DNA of 64,000 nt from Crocinitomicaceae bacterium (GCA_029252405.1 JAQXBM010000072.1:45091-109090); one strand, 5' to 3'; positions 17,837-26,863 are shown, numbered from the stretch's first letter. Numbers and translations: made by a program. Notes: generated from the letters alone by a model not told the origin.

Positions 17837-18463
17837 ATGAAATCACTATTAATTCTCTCTGCGCTTTTGTTACTCGCGTCTTGCGGAAACAATAAACTTC
17901 GCTTTCAACGTGTGAAGCTTTTTAATAAGCAGGAAATCGTGCACATTGATGATGCCCAAGTTGCGGAAAAAACCAAACCCATTCTTCAGCGAACAACAGC
18001 GAGAGCTTCTTCATCAGACGCCGAAAAACATTCGAAGAATAGTGCTGATGAAACATCAAGTAAACCGATAACGACAGAATCGGCAGATGAGGAAATCGTT
18101 GTCCCAGAATTGCCAATTTCAGTTTCCGACACCCTCGAAAACAAGGAAGATGACGAAACGAAGGCAATCGCACTAAAAGCGGAAAAAATTTCTACGATTG
18201 CTATTTGGATGAACAGAACAGTACTTATTGTTTTGCTTCTGAGCGCGATTATTGCCCTGCTTATGTTCGACGGGCTACCCTTGCTTGGTGGAGCCATTTT
18301 TGGGCTCGTTCTTGCCATAGGAGCAATGATTGCTGGTTTTGTATCAAAATCAAAATCTCATAATACACCGCTGGGGTCTAAACAATCTAGCAGGGCAATA
18401 GTAACTGGAGGAATGATCGCTTTGCTCCTTGGATTGATTCTGTTTTTATACTTTCAATTTTAG
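17837..18463 (+). CDS. Lipoprotein with C-terminal membrane helices, copy 1 (208 aa)
   Basis: A lipobox LLLASC gives Cys16. It is followed by GNNKLRFQRVKLFNKQEIVHI, a Ser/Glu-rich disordered region (about 45-115) and then three to four hydrophobic segments (TVLIVLLLSAIIALLMFDG, LLGGAIFGLVLAIGAMIAGFV, AIVTGGMIALLLGLILFLYFQF). A neighbouring gene (18644-19291) has the same plan, including CGxxKxRFxxVK right after the lipobox, so the two arose by tandem duplication. A lipid-anchored N-terminus with inner-membrane-like helices at the C-terminus is unusual. The C-terminal block resembles DUF4190-like helices, but no firm family can be named. Confidence 0.75.
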   Translation: MKSLLILSALLLLASCGNNKLRFQRVKLFNKQEIVHIDDAQVAEKTKPILQRTTARASSSDAEKHSKNSADETSSKPITTESADEEIVVPELPISVSDTLENKEDDETKAIALKAEKISTIAIWMNRTVLIVLLLSAIIALLMFDGLPLLGGAIFGLVLAIGAMIAGFVSKSKSHNTPLGSKQSSRAIVTGGMIALLLGLILFLYFQF

Positions 18464-18643
18464 TCTATCAACTGGTGCAGGAAGATCAAGTGTCTCCGTT
18501 TTTTTCCTAGGTATTATTCTCTTTGACTTCTGACGACTCTTGGAATCACTGCGTTTTTCTCGTAATTCTATCTCTTCTGAAAAATTCACCTTTCCCTTAA
18601 ACTAAAACGCTAACTTCGTCGTTAAGTAATCACAGACTAACTT

Positions 18644-19291
18644 ATGCGATTCATATATTTCCTCCTAATTACGCTTATTTTATCCGCCTGCGGTCATCAG
18701 AAAATTCGGTTTTCAAAGGTGAAGCGGACGCAGAAAGTTGTGGAAATCAGTGAAATTCCTTCATTGAAAGAACAAACTGAAACGGCTACCGTCCGACAAG
18801 CTGAGGTGGAAAAAACTCAGCCGGAAAATACTTCCGTTTCAACTGAGACGAGCGAAGCTGATCAATCCGTTGAGGAAAGCATCACAACATATGAGCTGGA
18901 AACTATAGGAGACTTTCCTAATACAGTAGAAGACAGTACTACAATCACCGAAGAAGAAGCTGCATACATAAGAGATGAAGCGATTCGTGCAGAAAAGTTG
19001 GGTACTTGGTCGTTCATTACATCCATTGCTAGCCCGATCACATTTATTCTGGCAGTAGTTATCTTTGCTTTCGCTGTATTCGGAGGAGGTGGAACTTTTG
19101 GCGCCATTCTCTCGATTGTGCTGGGTATTTCAGTCCTTGTTTTCATGGTTTTGAGTTACATCTTTGGAATCGCATCACTTCGCGCTCCATACAACACAGC
19201 CAGAGGACGAAAATTCGCTATTGCTGGATTGATCATAAGCTCTTGTGCTCTTGCACTGCTCTTAGCGAATATTCTATTTGGCATTTTATAG
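18644..19291 (+). CDS. Lipoprotein with C-terminal membrane helices, copy 2 (215 aa)
   Basis: This is a diverged paralogue of the preceding gene: lipobox LILSAC (Cys16), then GHQKIRFSKVKRTQKVVEI, an acidic Ser/Thr/Glu-rich linker (about 45-120) and three membrane segments (FITSIASPITFILAVVIFAFAVFG, GAILSIVLGISVLVFMVLSYIFGIASL, FAIAGLIISSCALALLLANILFGIL). A RGRKFAIAGL motif precedes the last helix, as in DUF4190-type proteins. Its stop is 22 bases before a glycosyltransferase start, but that gene has its own promoter box at 19302-19309, so co-transcription is not certain. Confidence 0.75.
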   Translation: MRFIYFLLITLILSACGHQKIRFSKVKRTQKVVEISEIPSLKEQTETATVRQAEVEKTQPENTSVSTETSEADQSVEESITTYELETIGDFPNTVEDSTTITEEEAAYIRDEAIRAEKLGTWSFITSIASPITFILAVVIFAFAVFGGGGTFGAILSIVLGISVLVFMVLSYIFGIASLRAPYNTARGRKFAIAGLIISSCALALLLANILFGIL

Positions 19292-19309
19292 TTCAGGTTG
19301 TTAACTTTG
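19277..19309 (+). promoter_or_regulatory. Promoter of the glycosyltransferase unit
   Basis: TTTG (19277-19280), a 21-base spacer and TAACTTTG (19302-19309) match the full Bacteroidota promoter pattern. The start ATG at 19314 is only four bases beyond the box, predicting a leaderless transcript. Confidence 0.6.
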
Positions 19310-19313
19310 AAAA

Positions 19314-20438
19314 ATGGCCTCAAGAGCAATTGTTTCTGTAACAAATGATTTGTACACCGATCAGCGGGTTCACAAGGTTTGCACATTTCTGTTGGCTCAA
19401 GGATACGATGTTCTGCTAGTCGGACGAAAGCGTAAGTCCAGTGTCGAGCTTCCTCCACGTGAATACAAAACCCACCGAATGAAATTGCTCTTCGAGACCG
19501 GAGCAAAATTCTATGCGTTTTTCAATCTACGCTTGTTTTTCTTTCTCTTGTTTCGAAAAGCTGACTTGCTCGTTTCGAACGATTTGGATACACTTTTGGC
19601 CAATCATATTGCGAAGAAGTTCAAACGGAAATCGCGATTGGTTTACGATTCGCATGAATACTTCACAGAAGTTCCTGAGCTCACTTCACGACCGAGCGTC
19701 CAACGGATTTGGCTGCGAATTGAAGAATGGATTTTCCCAAAATTGAAAGATGTGTATACCGTGAATGGTTCCATTGCTGAGATCTATTCCAAGAAATACA
19801 ACAAGAATATTCGGGTCGTTAGAAACATATCACCTTTGTGGACAGGCAAAGAAATTCAGTCAAAAAAGGCACTCGGAATACCTGAAAATGTTCCGTTGAT
19901 TATTCTTCAGGGAGCAGGAATCAATGTAGAACGAGGAGGAGAAGAAGCTGTTGAAGCGATGAAATCTGTCGATGCTGTTTTGTTGATTGTAGGAGATGGA
20001 GACGTTGTTCCAGACTTGAAAAAATACGTTGCCAATCATGCAAAAGAGCTCTCAGAAAAAGTACTTTTCTTTGGAAGAAAGCCCTACGATGTGATGATGA
20101 ATTACACGACCCATGCCGACATTGGATTAACTTTAGACAAACCAAATAGTCTAAATTACGCACTGTCTTTACCCAACAAAATTTTCGATTACATGCATAC
20201 AAATACGGCGGTTGTTGCGACGGAAATTAAGGAGGTGGCGAAGGTCATTCGAACGCATGATATTGGAATTGTGCTGGAAGAGTTTACCGATAAAAATTTG
20301 GCTCAAACCTTAAACGACCTCGTCAAAGATCAAGTGAAATTAGATGCGTTTAAAGCGAATTGTGCGACTGCTGCAAAGACAGAAAACTGGGAAAAAGAAA
20401 CGGAAATATTAGCTGAAATCTATCCAAAAGTTGAGTGA
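19314..20438 (+). CDS. Glycosyltransferase, GT4-like (374 aa)
   Basis: The N-terminal Rossmann half reads IVSVTNDLYTDQRVHKVCTFLLAQGYDVLLVGRK, followed by LLVSNDLDTLLANHIAKK and LVYDSHEYFTEVPEL. The C-terminal half has IILQGAGINVERGGEEAVEAM, LLIVGDGDVVPDLKK, VLFFGRKPYDVMMNYTTHADIGLTL and PNKIFDYMHTNTAVVAT, the usual GT-B donor-site order with a retained acidic/PNK region. The acceptor is unknown; surface polysaccharide or protein glycosylation is plausible. The next glycosyltransferase overlaps its 3' end by eight bases. No polymerase or flippase gene is nearby. Confidence 0.85.
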   Translation: MASRAIVSVTNDLYTDQRVHKVCTFLLAQGYDVLLVGRKRKSSVELPPREYKTHRMKLLFETGAKFYAFFNLRLFFFLLFRKADLLVSNDLDTLLANHIAKKFKRKSRLVYDSHEYFTEVPELTSRPSVQRIWLRIEEWIFPKLKDVYTVNGSIAEIYSKKYNKNIRVVRNISPLWTGKEIQSKKALGIPENVPLIILQGAGINVERGGEEAVEAMKSVDAVLLIVGDGDVVPDLKKYVANHAKELSEKVLFFGRKPYDVMMNYTTHADIGLTLDKPNSLNYALSLPNKIFDYMHTNTAVVATEIKEVAKVIRTHDIGIVLEEFTDKNLAQTLNDLVKDQVKLDAFKANCATAAKTENWEKETEILAEIYPKVE

Positions 20439-21540
20439 AAAACGTCTCCATATCGTCTCTTTTGATGTTCCCTTTCCTGCGAATTATGGAGGGGCAATTG
20501 ACGTGTTTTATCGCATCAAGGCATTGCATGAAATTGGGTTTGAAATCACCCTACATTGTTATGAATATGGTCGCGGTCAGGCTCCAGAATTGGAGCAGTT
20601 TGCGCGTGAAGTAATTTACTATTCTCGTAAGAAAAGTTTACTCGATTGGTTGAGCGGTAAACCCTTTATTGTTCAAACGAGAAGGTCGAAAAAGTTGTTG
20701 AATAATTTGCTGAAAGATGACGCGCCAATTCTCTTCGAAGGATTGCACACGACCTACTTTTTGAATCATCCTAAATTGACGGATCGAAAGAAATTGGTTC
20801 GAACGCACAACATCGAACACGACTATTATTTCATGCTCGCTGAGCAATCTTCAGGGTGGAAAAAACGGTATTACTCGACTGAGGCTAAAAAGCTCAAGCG
20901 CTACGAATCAAACTTGAAATTTGCTGATGCTATACTTGCGATCAAACAGACAGATTTAGATCATTTTTCGCATTATTCAACTGAAATTCACCTTTTACCG
21001 CCTTCTTTTGATCAAAAAGAGCTGATTTTACATCCGACAAAACCGTACTTGTTGTTCCACGGAAACCTCTCTGTTAGTGAAAATGTCGAAGCAGTAAAGT
21101 GGATTTGCAAAGAGATTTTTGACACCCTGGAAGCACGTTTTATTGTTGCCGGAAAAGATCCCGACCCTGCCATTGTCGAACTTTCGAAGAAAGGAATTTT
21201 TGAATTGAAATCAAATCCCGACGAAGCTGAAATGAACGACTTGGTTTCGAATGCGCGGGTGCATCTTTTGTACACGAATCAGTCAACAGGAATCAAATTA
21301 AAATTGATTAATTCCCTTCAAACTCCCGGTCATGTTTTGGTGAATCCAACCATGGTCGAGGGAACGGGATTGGATCGATATTGCACCGTTTGTCTGCATC
21401 ATTATGAATGGAAACACGAGATCACAAAAGCTCTGGATCGAGAGCTCAATCAAGAACGATTTGAGATCAGAAAAAAACTGCTTTCAACGAAGTTGAGTGT
21501 GATTGAAAATTGTCGAATCATTGAAAAAATCCTGAGATGA
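20431..21540 (+). CDS. Glycosyltransferase, GT4-like (369 aa)
   Basis: The start is a TTG at 20431 overlapping the end of the previous gene. The N-terminus HIVSFDVPFPANYGGAIDVFYRIKALHEIGFEITLHCYEYG is typical of GT4 enzymes, where a PxxGGA loop contacts substrates. LVRTHNIEHDYYF follows, and the C-terminal domain has LLFHGNLSVSENVEAVKWI, RFIVAGKDPDPAIVELSKK and LLYTNQSTGIKLKLINSLQTPGHVLVNPTMVEGTGL. The overlap with its neighbours on both sides suggests coordinated translation, with the two transferases acting on one glycan. The specific sugar and acceptor cannot be told. Confidence 0.85.
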   Translation: MSEKRLHIVSFDVPFPANYGGAIDVFYRIKALHEIGFEITLHCYEYGRGQAPELEQFAREVIYYSRKKSLLDWLSGKPFIVQTRRSKKLLNNLLKDDAPILFEGLHTTYFLNHPKLTDRKKLVRTHNIEHDYYFMLAEQSSGWKKRYYSTEAKKLKRYESNLKFADAILAIKQTDLDHFSHYSTEIHLLPPSFDQKELILHPTKPYLLFHGNLSVSENVEAVKWICKEIFDTLEARFIVAGKDPDPAIVELSKKGIFELKSNPDEAEMNDLVSNARVHLLYTNQSTGIKLKLINSLQTPGHVLVNPTMVEGTGLDRYCTVCLHHYEWKHEITKALDRELNQERFEIRKKLLSTKLSVIENCRIIEKILR

Positions 21541-22277
21541 AATATCTGTTCTTTTTGAGTGCTGCCATTTTTCTTTTTGCCTGCGAGCGAACCTCAACTG
21601 AGACGACCGTCGTGACCACTGAAAAACCTCTTGCGATTGACGAGGCATTCAACTCAGACAAGTACAATGTTGCCTTCCTCATTATGGACGGAACTTTCAA
21701 CACTGAATTGACTGCACCAATGGATATTTTCCACCATACGAAATTCCGAGACAGCATCAAATCCATGCGGGTTTTCACGGTCGCAAATACTAGCGAAGCA
21801 ATTACAACATTTGAAGGTTTGAAAATTTTACCTGATTTCAATTACACCGAAAACCACCCTCGAATTGACATCTTGGTTATTCCCGCTGCTGAGCACAATT
21901 TGGACACGGATTTAGAGGATGAACGACTCATTCAATTTGTGAAAGAGGTTGGAGCCAATGCAACGTTTGTCATGTCACATTGTGATGGTGCTTTCGTATT
22001 AGCAAAAACTGGATTGCTGGACGATCGGGTTTCAACAACCTTCCCTGGAGATGTTGATGATTATAAAAAGATGTATCCTGAATTAGAGGTAAGGGAAAAC
22101 CTCTTGTTCGTTCGTGATGGAAAATTCATTACCTCAGCTGGAGGGGCAAAATCATTCGAGGCTTCACTTTATTTGTGCGAAGATTTGTACGGGAAAAAAG
22201 TCGCTGATGAATTGGCCGAAGGAATGGTGATTGATTGGGATTTGGAATCGATCCCGTATGAGGTTATTTCTCGCTGA
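21537..22277 (+). CDS. DJ-1/PfpI-like domain lipoprotein (246 aa)
   Basis: A lipobox FLFAC gives Cys16. After a Thr-rich linker, a DJ-1/PfpI (class I amidotransferase-like) domain starts at YNVAFLIMDGTFNTELTAPMDIFHH, passes DILVIPAAEHN and reaches the nucleophile elbow VMSHCDGAFVLAKTGLL with Cys149. It ends with FITSAGGAKSFEASLYLCEDLYG. This arrangement resembles ThiJ/PfpI proteins and the N-terminal domain of GlxA-type regulators, but here the domain is anchored in the envelope. The ATG overlaps the stop of the glycosyltransferase gene (ATGA), so it belongs to that unit. The substrate is unknown. Confidence 0.82.
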   Translation: MKYLFFLSAAIFLFACERTSTETTVVTTEKPLAIDEAFNSDKYNVAFLIMDGTFNTELTAPMDIFHHTKFRDSIKSMRVFTVANTSEAITTFEGLKILPDFNYTENHPRIDILVIPAAEHNLDTDLEDERLIQFVKEVGANATFVMSHCDGAFVLAKTGLLDDRVSTTFPGDVDDYKKMYPELEVRENLLFVRDGKFITSAGGAKSFEASLYLCEDLYGKKVADELAEGMVIDWDLESIPYEVISR

Positions 22278-22287
22278 GTCTCAATTT

Positions 22288-23394
22288 CTACTTCTCCTCG
22301 ACTGGCTCCGTTTCCTGGTCAAAATAATCTATCCACATCGTCAACATAAAATCGCGCACAGCAGGTTTGAAATCATCCACTGGGTTTGAACCGCCATCTA
22401 CGACAAAGAAAACAAGTTCATCTCCAACGACCGTAGTGTAAACTGAACTCATTGTTCCACCTCCAGAAATAGTGTAAAGTCTAAACACATGATCCTCATT
22501 TGAAAACTGAGTGTTGAACACCAAGGTCATGGTTTTTGTCCAATCCATAGCTTTTTGAATTGCGCTTGCCATTTCTTCTTCTGAAGGATACTCCGAGGCC
22601 AATCCACCTGAGAAAAGTTTGATAAATCCATTGTCCTCTTTGTAATTGAACATTGACAATAAATGGCCACTTTCGTCTATGTAATCATCCCAGTCCCCTC
22701 CAAAATCTGGCAGTACGTCGTAATAAGTAAGTTTCGTTTCGAATAAATCATTTGGGAAGTAGACCGCATAATCTTCATACTCCATTTCATCTTCGAAAGC
22801 AGCATATTCCGCTTCATTCATTTCTTCAAATGCGTCCTCTTTGTCCGTGTCTACAACTTTCCAGGAAGTCAAAATGCTCTTGAAGCGTTTAAAGTCAAGT
22901 GGTTTTTCAACTCCTTCCAGCGCGTAATAGGCGATCAAAATATTGTAATCTCCAAAGGTCGTTAGGCTGAAAAATATTCCCCCCATTTTCTCTTCTTCAA
23001 TATCTCCTTTGAACGCTGCAATGACAAATTCACGCCCTTTTTCCTCCGTAATCGTTGGTTCAATCATCACAACAACATCTGGATTCTCTTCAATCAGCTC
23101 TGTCTGTAAATCTTCGAGCATGCCTTCTGGGGACATCTCATCAATCGGTTCGTGAAAAACTGCGAGCATTCCTAACGTTTCTCTATCCGTCGACACCGTC
23201 GAATAATCCATTCCTTCTCTTGTTGTAAACAAGGAATTTCCTTCAAAATCGGAATCGTCTACTTTGTAAAATCCTTTGGGAATCTTGAACTGGATGGTTT
23301 TTCCATCTTTTACGTGTGGACTTTCATAGGTTGATTGCGCGAATGATGCATCAACAAAAATAAATGCAAGAACGAGGAGTAAATACTGTTTCAT
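22288..23394 (-). CDS. Exported acidic protein, unknown function (368 aa)
   Basis: A signal peptide (MKQYLLLVLAFIFVDASFA) is followed by two similar halves. The first begins KDGKTIQFKIPKGFYKVDDSDFEGNSLF and the second EDYAVYFPNDLFETKLTYYDVLPDF; each continues with an LLSMF/TLGMLAVF-like strand and an FKRFKSIL or DDFKPAVRDFML helix. This looks like a duplicated domain of about 160 residues. An acidic linker (EDAFEEMNEAEYAAFEDEMEYEDY) joins them. No family is recognised. The gene follows the LETM1-related gene after 28 bases and is probably co-transcribed with it. Confidence 0.75.
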   Translation of the reverse strand: MKQYLLLVLAFIFVDASFAQSTYESPHVKDGKTIQFKIPKGFYKVDDSDFEGNSLFTTREGMDYSTVSTDRETLGMLAVFHEPIDEMSPEGMLEDLQTELIEENPDVVVMIEPTITEEKGREFVIAAFKGDIEEEKMGGIFFSLTTFGDYNILIAYYALEGVEKPLDFKRFKSILTSWKVVDTDKEDAFEEMNEAEYAAFEDEMEYEDYAVYFPNDLFETKLTYYDVLPDFGGDWDDYIDESGHLLSMFNYKEDNGFIKLFSGGLASEYPSEEEMASAIQKAMDWTKTMTLVFNTQFSNEDHVFRLYTISGGGTMSSVYTTVVGDELVFFVVDGGSNPVDDFKPAVRDFMLTMWIDYFDQETEPVEEK

Positions 23395-23422
23395 AGGATT
23401 GAATTGAATGACAAATTAACGT

Positions 23423-24688
23423 TTATTCCTCAATTTCATTGTCTTTAAAGGCTGAGGGTAAGAGATCTGGGATTATTTTCATCATCATCGGCATCAAAAA
23501 TGCACCCCCTGGAATCATGAATACGGCGAAAGCCGGCATCGATTTCAAAATGTCTTTGAGTTGATCTTTCACTTTATCCTTTTCTTCTGGAGTTAAGTCT
23601 TCGCTGATTGATTTCTTCATTAACTGCACCAACTCCTTGCTTTCCGAGAGTTCTGTGGCTAATTTTTCCTTGTTTCGGGTTAAGATTTTCTTCCAACGAT
23701 TGGTGAAACTTCCGTACACTTTTTCTAGGGAGGCTGAGTCGTCCAAGACCTTCGACTTTTCTCTGTTCGCAAGAATGAAACTTTCAATGAACATCATTGT
23801 TTCGTCCATTTCATCTTTTGGAATATCCATGAATGTTCGAAGTTCTTCCGCGTATTCCATTTCCTCTTGATCGATCTCGTAATTCGAGAACATTGTCAAT
23901 AGTGAAATGTCCGTCAAAAAGCGTTTCACGAGCCAACGATCTTTGATTTTGTCGCTAAAGTCAGTGAGTTTCGCTCCGTGTTCAAACCTGTCTTTCGCCT
24001 CTTCTCTGAGTTCATCTGAGAGATTTGCTGATGCTAAGAACACATTGAATAAATCACGCTCGACGCTAGACACTTCACCATCGGCATAGGTCGCTAAAGT
24101 AATTGCTGTTAATGCTTCTTGAGCGAACTCACTGTATTCGTGCAGTGCGTCTTTCGTGAAGTTCATGCAATGATCATAAAACAAGATCACATCCAAATAA
24201 GCGAACACATTGTTGAGTCCATTGACCCACCATTTGTTGTCTAATAAATTGAATTTAATGTCTACGCGCTTCGCGAGAATCTTTTCAATCTTCTCCTCAA
24301 CCTTGTCCTCTTTTTTGAAAAATAGAATGGTATCCGCGAGCGATTTCGCATTGTGATCACCATAGAATTGCATGAGACGAGCAAGAAATTCATGTTTATC
24401 AACCTTGCCGCCAGTTTTCAAGTGAACGAACAGCAGTGCTTCCATCAACAAAACTTTCAGCTTTTCTTCAGTTGTCCAATTCTTCGTGTTCAATCGATGT
24501 CCGAAAATGGCGCGAGTTGGCAGGCCAAAAACGATTCCACTTCGCATACACTTCAAATGAATGTGTCGGCGGTCGTTGATTTCATCAAAGGTCCGAATGT
24601 GAATCCATAGCTCGCCCTTATCTATTAAATCGAAGTATTTGGAAATCCATCCTGCTGAATTTGGTGCTATTGAACTTTTCGAACTCAT
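23423..24688 (-). CDS. LETM1-related protein with TerB-like region (421 aa)
   Basis: The C-terminal 65 residues (LVQLMKKSISEDLTPEEKDKVKDQLKDILKSMPAFAVFMIPGGAFLMPMMMKIIPDLLPSAF) match the ribosome-binding end of LETM1 proteins, including the proline-rich hydrophobic segment. In the middle, ALTAITLATYADGEVSSVERDLFNVFLASANLSDELREEA looks like a TerB/tellurite-resistance-type helical domain. I recall such proteins being annotated as LETM1-related biofilm-associated proteins in Flavobacteriales. Eukaryotic LETM1 acts in ion exchange and ribosome contact in mitochondria; the bacterial role is unclear. The upstream box TATTTTTA is one base off the -7 consensus. Confidence 0.8.
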   Translation of the reverse strand: MSSKSSIAPNSAGWISKYFDLIDKGELWIHIRTFDEINDRRHIHLKCMRSGIVFGLPTRAIFGHRLNTKNWTTEEKLKVLLMEALLFVHLKTGGKVDKHEFLARLMQFYGDHNAKSLADTILFFKKEDKVEEKIEKILAKRVDIKFNLLDNKWWVNGLNNVFAYLDVILFYDHCMNFTKDALHEYSEFAQEALTAITLATYADGEVSSVERDLFNVFLASANLSDELREEAKDRFEHGAKLTDFSDKIKDRWLVKRFLTDISLLTMFSNYEIDQEEMEYAEELRTFMDIPKDEMDETMMFIESFILANREKSKVLDDSASLEKVYGSFTNRWKKILTRNKEKLATELSESKELVQLMKKSISEDLTPEEKDKVKDQLKDILKSMPAFAVFMIPGGAFLMPMMMKIIPDLLPSAFKDNEIEE

Positions 24689-24788
24689 GTCTACTATAAA
24701 AATACATGGCTTTTCGGATAATTAATCTTATCCACCCGAAAATATTCAAACCTGCATGAGCAGCAAATTTTAATTGGGGTGCCGGCAT

Positions 24789-24827
24789 AAAAAAAGTGTG
24801 CCTCGATATGGAGAACACACTTTTTTC
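24789..24827. terminator. Bidirectional hairpin terminator
   Basis: AAAAAAGTGTG and CACACTTTTTT pair around a 15-base loop, with A/T tracts on both sides. It terminates the reverse-strand T9SS gene ending at 24843. Confidence 0.85.
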
Positions 24828-24842
24828 AAAATGGGGGAACGC

Positions 24843-25814
24843 TTATTTCTTAATGATGCGCTTTGTAACTGTATTATTCGTCGAATGTAATTCTAAAAAG
24901 TACACCGCTGCTGGCAATTCAGTAATATTGACTACAGGTGAAGAAGTACCTTCGATATTAACTCTTTTCACTTCTACTCCTTGAATATCACGAACAATTA
25001 CTTCGCTAAATTCATCCGATGCGTCTAGATCAATCACGATAATGTCATCTACAGGATTAGGGTAAATTGCAATACTCTCGTCCATGAAACTTTCGTCGAC
25101 TCCGACTGCGCAATCGCTGAAGTTGTAGATCGTTCCTGAACTAGGATGATCAGACATAACGCTAGAGCTTGAGGCTACAAGTACCGGAGCACTGGAGCTT
25201 CCAGATAAGTACGCCGATTCTCCTCCCATATCGAGCGAAATATACCCCATCAATGGAGCAGCATCTTGGGGTCCAAGAAAAATTCCCGGTCCAACAGAAG
25301 TAGATCCTACGTGAATTTCGAATTCGTTGCAATCTTCGAATAACCACAATTGAAAATTTGCAAAATACTGATCCAATGTGTCTTCCTCGAAGCCGTAATT
25401 ATTGAACTCAATCTTCAATATTTGACTTCCCGGAGTACCTTCTAATTGGTAGTTTATTGCTGACAGAGATGAGTCCCCTTGGAAATAATCAAGCCTGCAA
25501 TCGTATGCCAATATTAAAGCTTCCTGTGCTCCATTATTTGAGAGCTTAACATAACCGTATTGCGCTATTCGAATTGAATCATAACTCACTCCTAATAGTT
25601 CAAAATCAAAACCAATCGCGATGGGTTGGTAAACTGCGAAGCTTGAACTTCCGGAAGGAACGATGTCCGGATTACTTTCGTCCAAAACACTTGGTGAAAC
25701 CAAATCGGAATAGGTTCCAGTTGAATTGGTTAACGTGTAGGTTTGAGATTCTACAGAGTTCGCAATTAGCGCAAAACTGAAGAATAATGTTGCCTGAAGT
25801 AGATGTTTAATCAT
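24843..25814 (-). CDS. Secreted T9SS type A protein (323 aa)
   Basis: A signal peptide (MIKHLLQATLFFSFALIANSVESQ) is followed by an all-beta region of about 220 residues (FDFELLGVSYDSIRIAQYGYVKLSNNGAQEALIL, ILKIEFNNYGFEEDTLDQYFANFQLWLFE, CNEFEIHVGSTS), recalling the nidogen-like or fibronectin-like surface modules common in T9SS cargo. The C-terminus is a type A sorting domain: IAIYPNPVDDIIVIDL, VRDIQGVEVKRVN, LPAAVYFLELHSTNNTVTKRIIKK. No enzymatic motif is seen. It is monocistronic with its own terminator. Confidence 0.85.
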   Translation of the reverse strand: MIKHLLQATLFFSFALIANSVESQTYTLTNSTGTYSDLVSPSVLDESNPDIVPSGSSSFAVYQPIAIGFDFELLGVSYDSIRIAQYGYVKLSNNGAQEALILAYDCRLDYFQGDSSLSAINYQLEGTPGSQILKIEFNNYGFEEDTLDQYFANFQLWLFEDCNEFEIHVGSTSVGPGIFLGPQDAAPLMGYISLDMGGESAYLSGSSSAPVLVASSSSVMSDHPSSGTIYNFSDCAVGVDESFMDESIAIYPNPVDDIIVIDLDASDEFSEVIVRDIQGVEVKRVNIEGTSSPVVNITELPAAVYFLELHSTNNTVTKRIIKK

Positions 25815-25980
25815 AGTGTTATTAAGGTTAAATTAAAAGAAAATAAATATAGATGCAATTACCGTTTAAAGCTAGTATTTACACTTTTTATCACTGTTAA
25901 TTATTCTTAATAGACTTTATGTCAGCCACTTGAAAATGGATAAACACCTGTAATTCAGGCGCCAAACTTAATTGACACAC

Positions 25981-26472
25981 CTATTTATTTCGGAAAGCAT
26001 AGCGGATAGAGAATCCAACCAAGGCTCCTACCTCGACATAAGGATACATGCGTACGGTTGGTCCTGCGTCAAATGAAACATTTACGGGAAATCCTGGAAA
26101 GGTATACTCGATTCCGAGGTTCGCATCGAGCCCTGTCCAAACGCCTGCGTTTTCTTTTCCATCTGCTCGGAAAGAATAACTTTTGCTCCAATATCCGAAG
26201 TCACCACCGGCGCCCCAATACCATTCGAAACCACCACTAATTGGGTAATTGCGTACGTACATTCCTTGCAGCCAGACGTGTCGACGGCCGAAACCGAGAG
26301 TTGTTTCAAAGGCGTTTGATGTTCCGTTGATGAAATGTTTTAAATTGAGATCTGCGTATGCTATATCGAGATTTGACCAGTCGCCTCGAACTCCGATAGC
26401 GGTGGTATACTGTTGAGCATAACTTGTGGTGAACGCTGTTGCACACACTAATGAAATAAGGAGGTTTCGCAT
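25981..26472 (-). CDS. Outer-membrane beta-barrel-like protein (163 aa)
   Basis: A signal peptide (MRNLLISLVCATAFTTSYAQ) precedes about eight alternating amphipathic strands (TTAIGVRGDWSNLDIAYADLNLKHFI, NAFETTLGFGRRHVWLQGMYVRNY, FEWYWGAGGDFGYWS, GLDANLGIEYTF, VNVSFDAGPTVRMY, EVGALVGFSIRYAFRNK) and ends in an aromatic/basic residue pair, as expected for a small eight-stranded outer-membrane barrel. Length fits OmpX/OmpW-like proteins, but no specific family is claimed. It stands alone between two larger intergenic regions. Confidence 0.78.
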   Translation of the reverse strand: MRNLLISLVCATAFTTSYAQQYTTAIGVRGDWSNLDIAYADLNLKHFINGTSNAFETTLGFGRRHVWLQGMYVRNYPISGGFEWYWGAGGDFGYWSKSYSFRADGKENAGVWTGLDANLGIEYTFPGFPVNVSFDAGPTVRMYPYVEVGALVGFSIRYAFRNK

Positions 26473-26863
26473 AGAGATTAAGTATTACAGTTAACAATAC
26501 AACGCACCTTTACAAAAAAGTTTCAATGACGGAATCTATCAAATTAGACTCTTTTTAAACAATTAAAATTTCCCCTTGCTAATTTTTCTTGATGCTGATG
26601 CATCGGCCTATGGAGATAGGTGTTGCTGTTATTATTACAACGCTTTTTATCTCTATTTAATTGTGATTGGGTGGAATGTTTTGGTTTGCAGCGCGTGCTT
26701 TTTCACCGCAAAGGCCGTCAAGCGAGCAAAGCGCTTCCACAAAGTTGCTGTGTGATTATTTACTTAGGATGACGTTAATTTCTACTTTCAAGAGAGAAAA
26801 AAACAAGTACGCCTTTAAGCTCTTTGCGTTAGAAGAAAACACCTTGGTGATTGTAATGGATTA
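26473..26863. other. 391-base intergenic region with repeat-like remnant
   Basis: No convincing gene is present. The stretch around 26700-26850 includes TTTTCACCGCAAAGG and later CTCTTTGCGTTAGAAG, a pattern (CCGCAAAG.../...CTTTGCG) I associate with dispersed noncoding repeats in Bacteroidota. A similar TTTTCACTGCAAAG sits just after uvrC near 58854. A 66-codon frame at 26667-26867 covers this remnant and is unlikely to be expressed. Confidence 0.4.
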
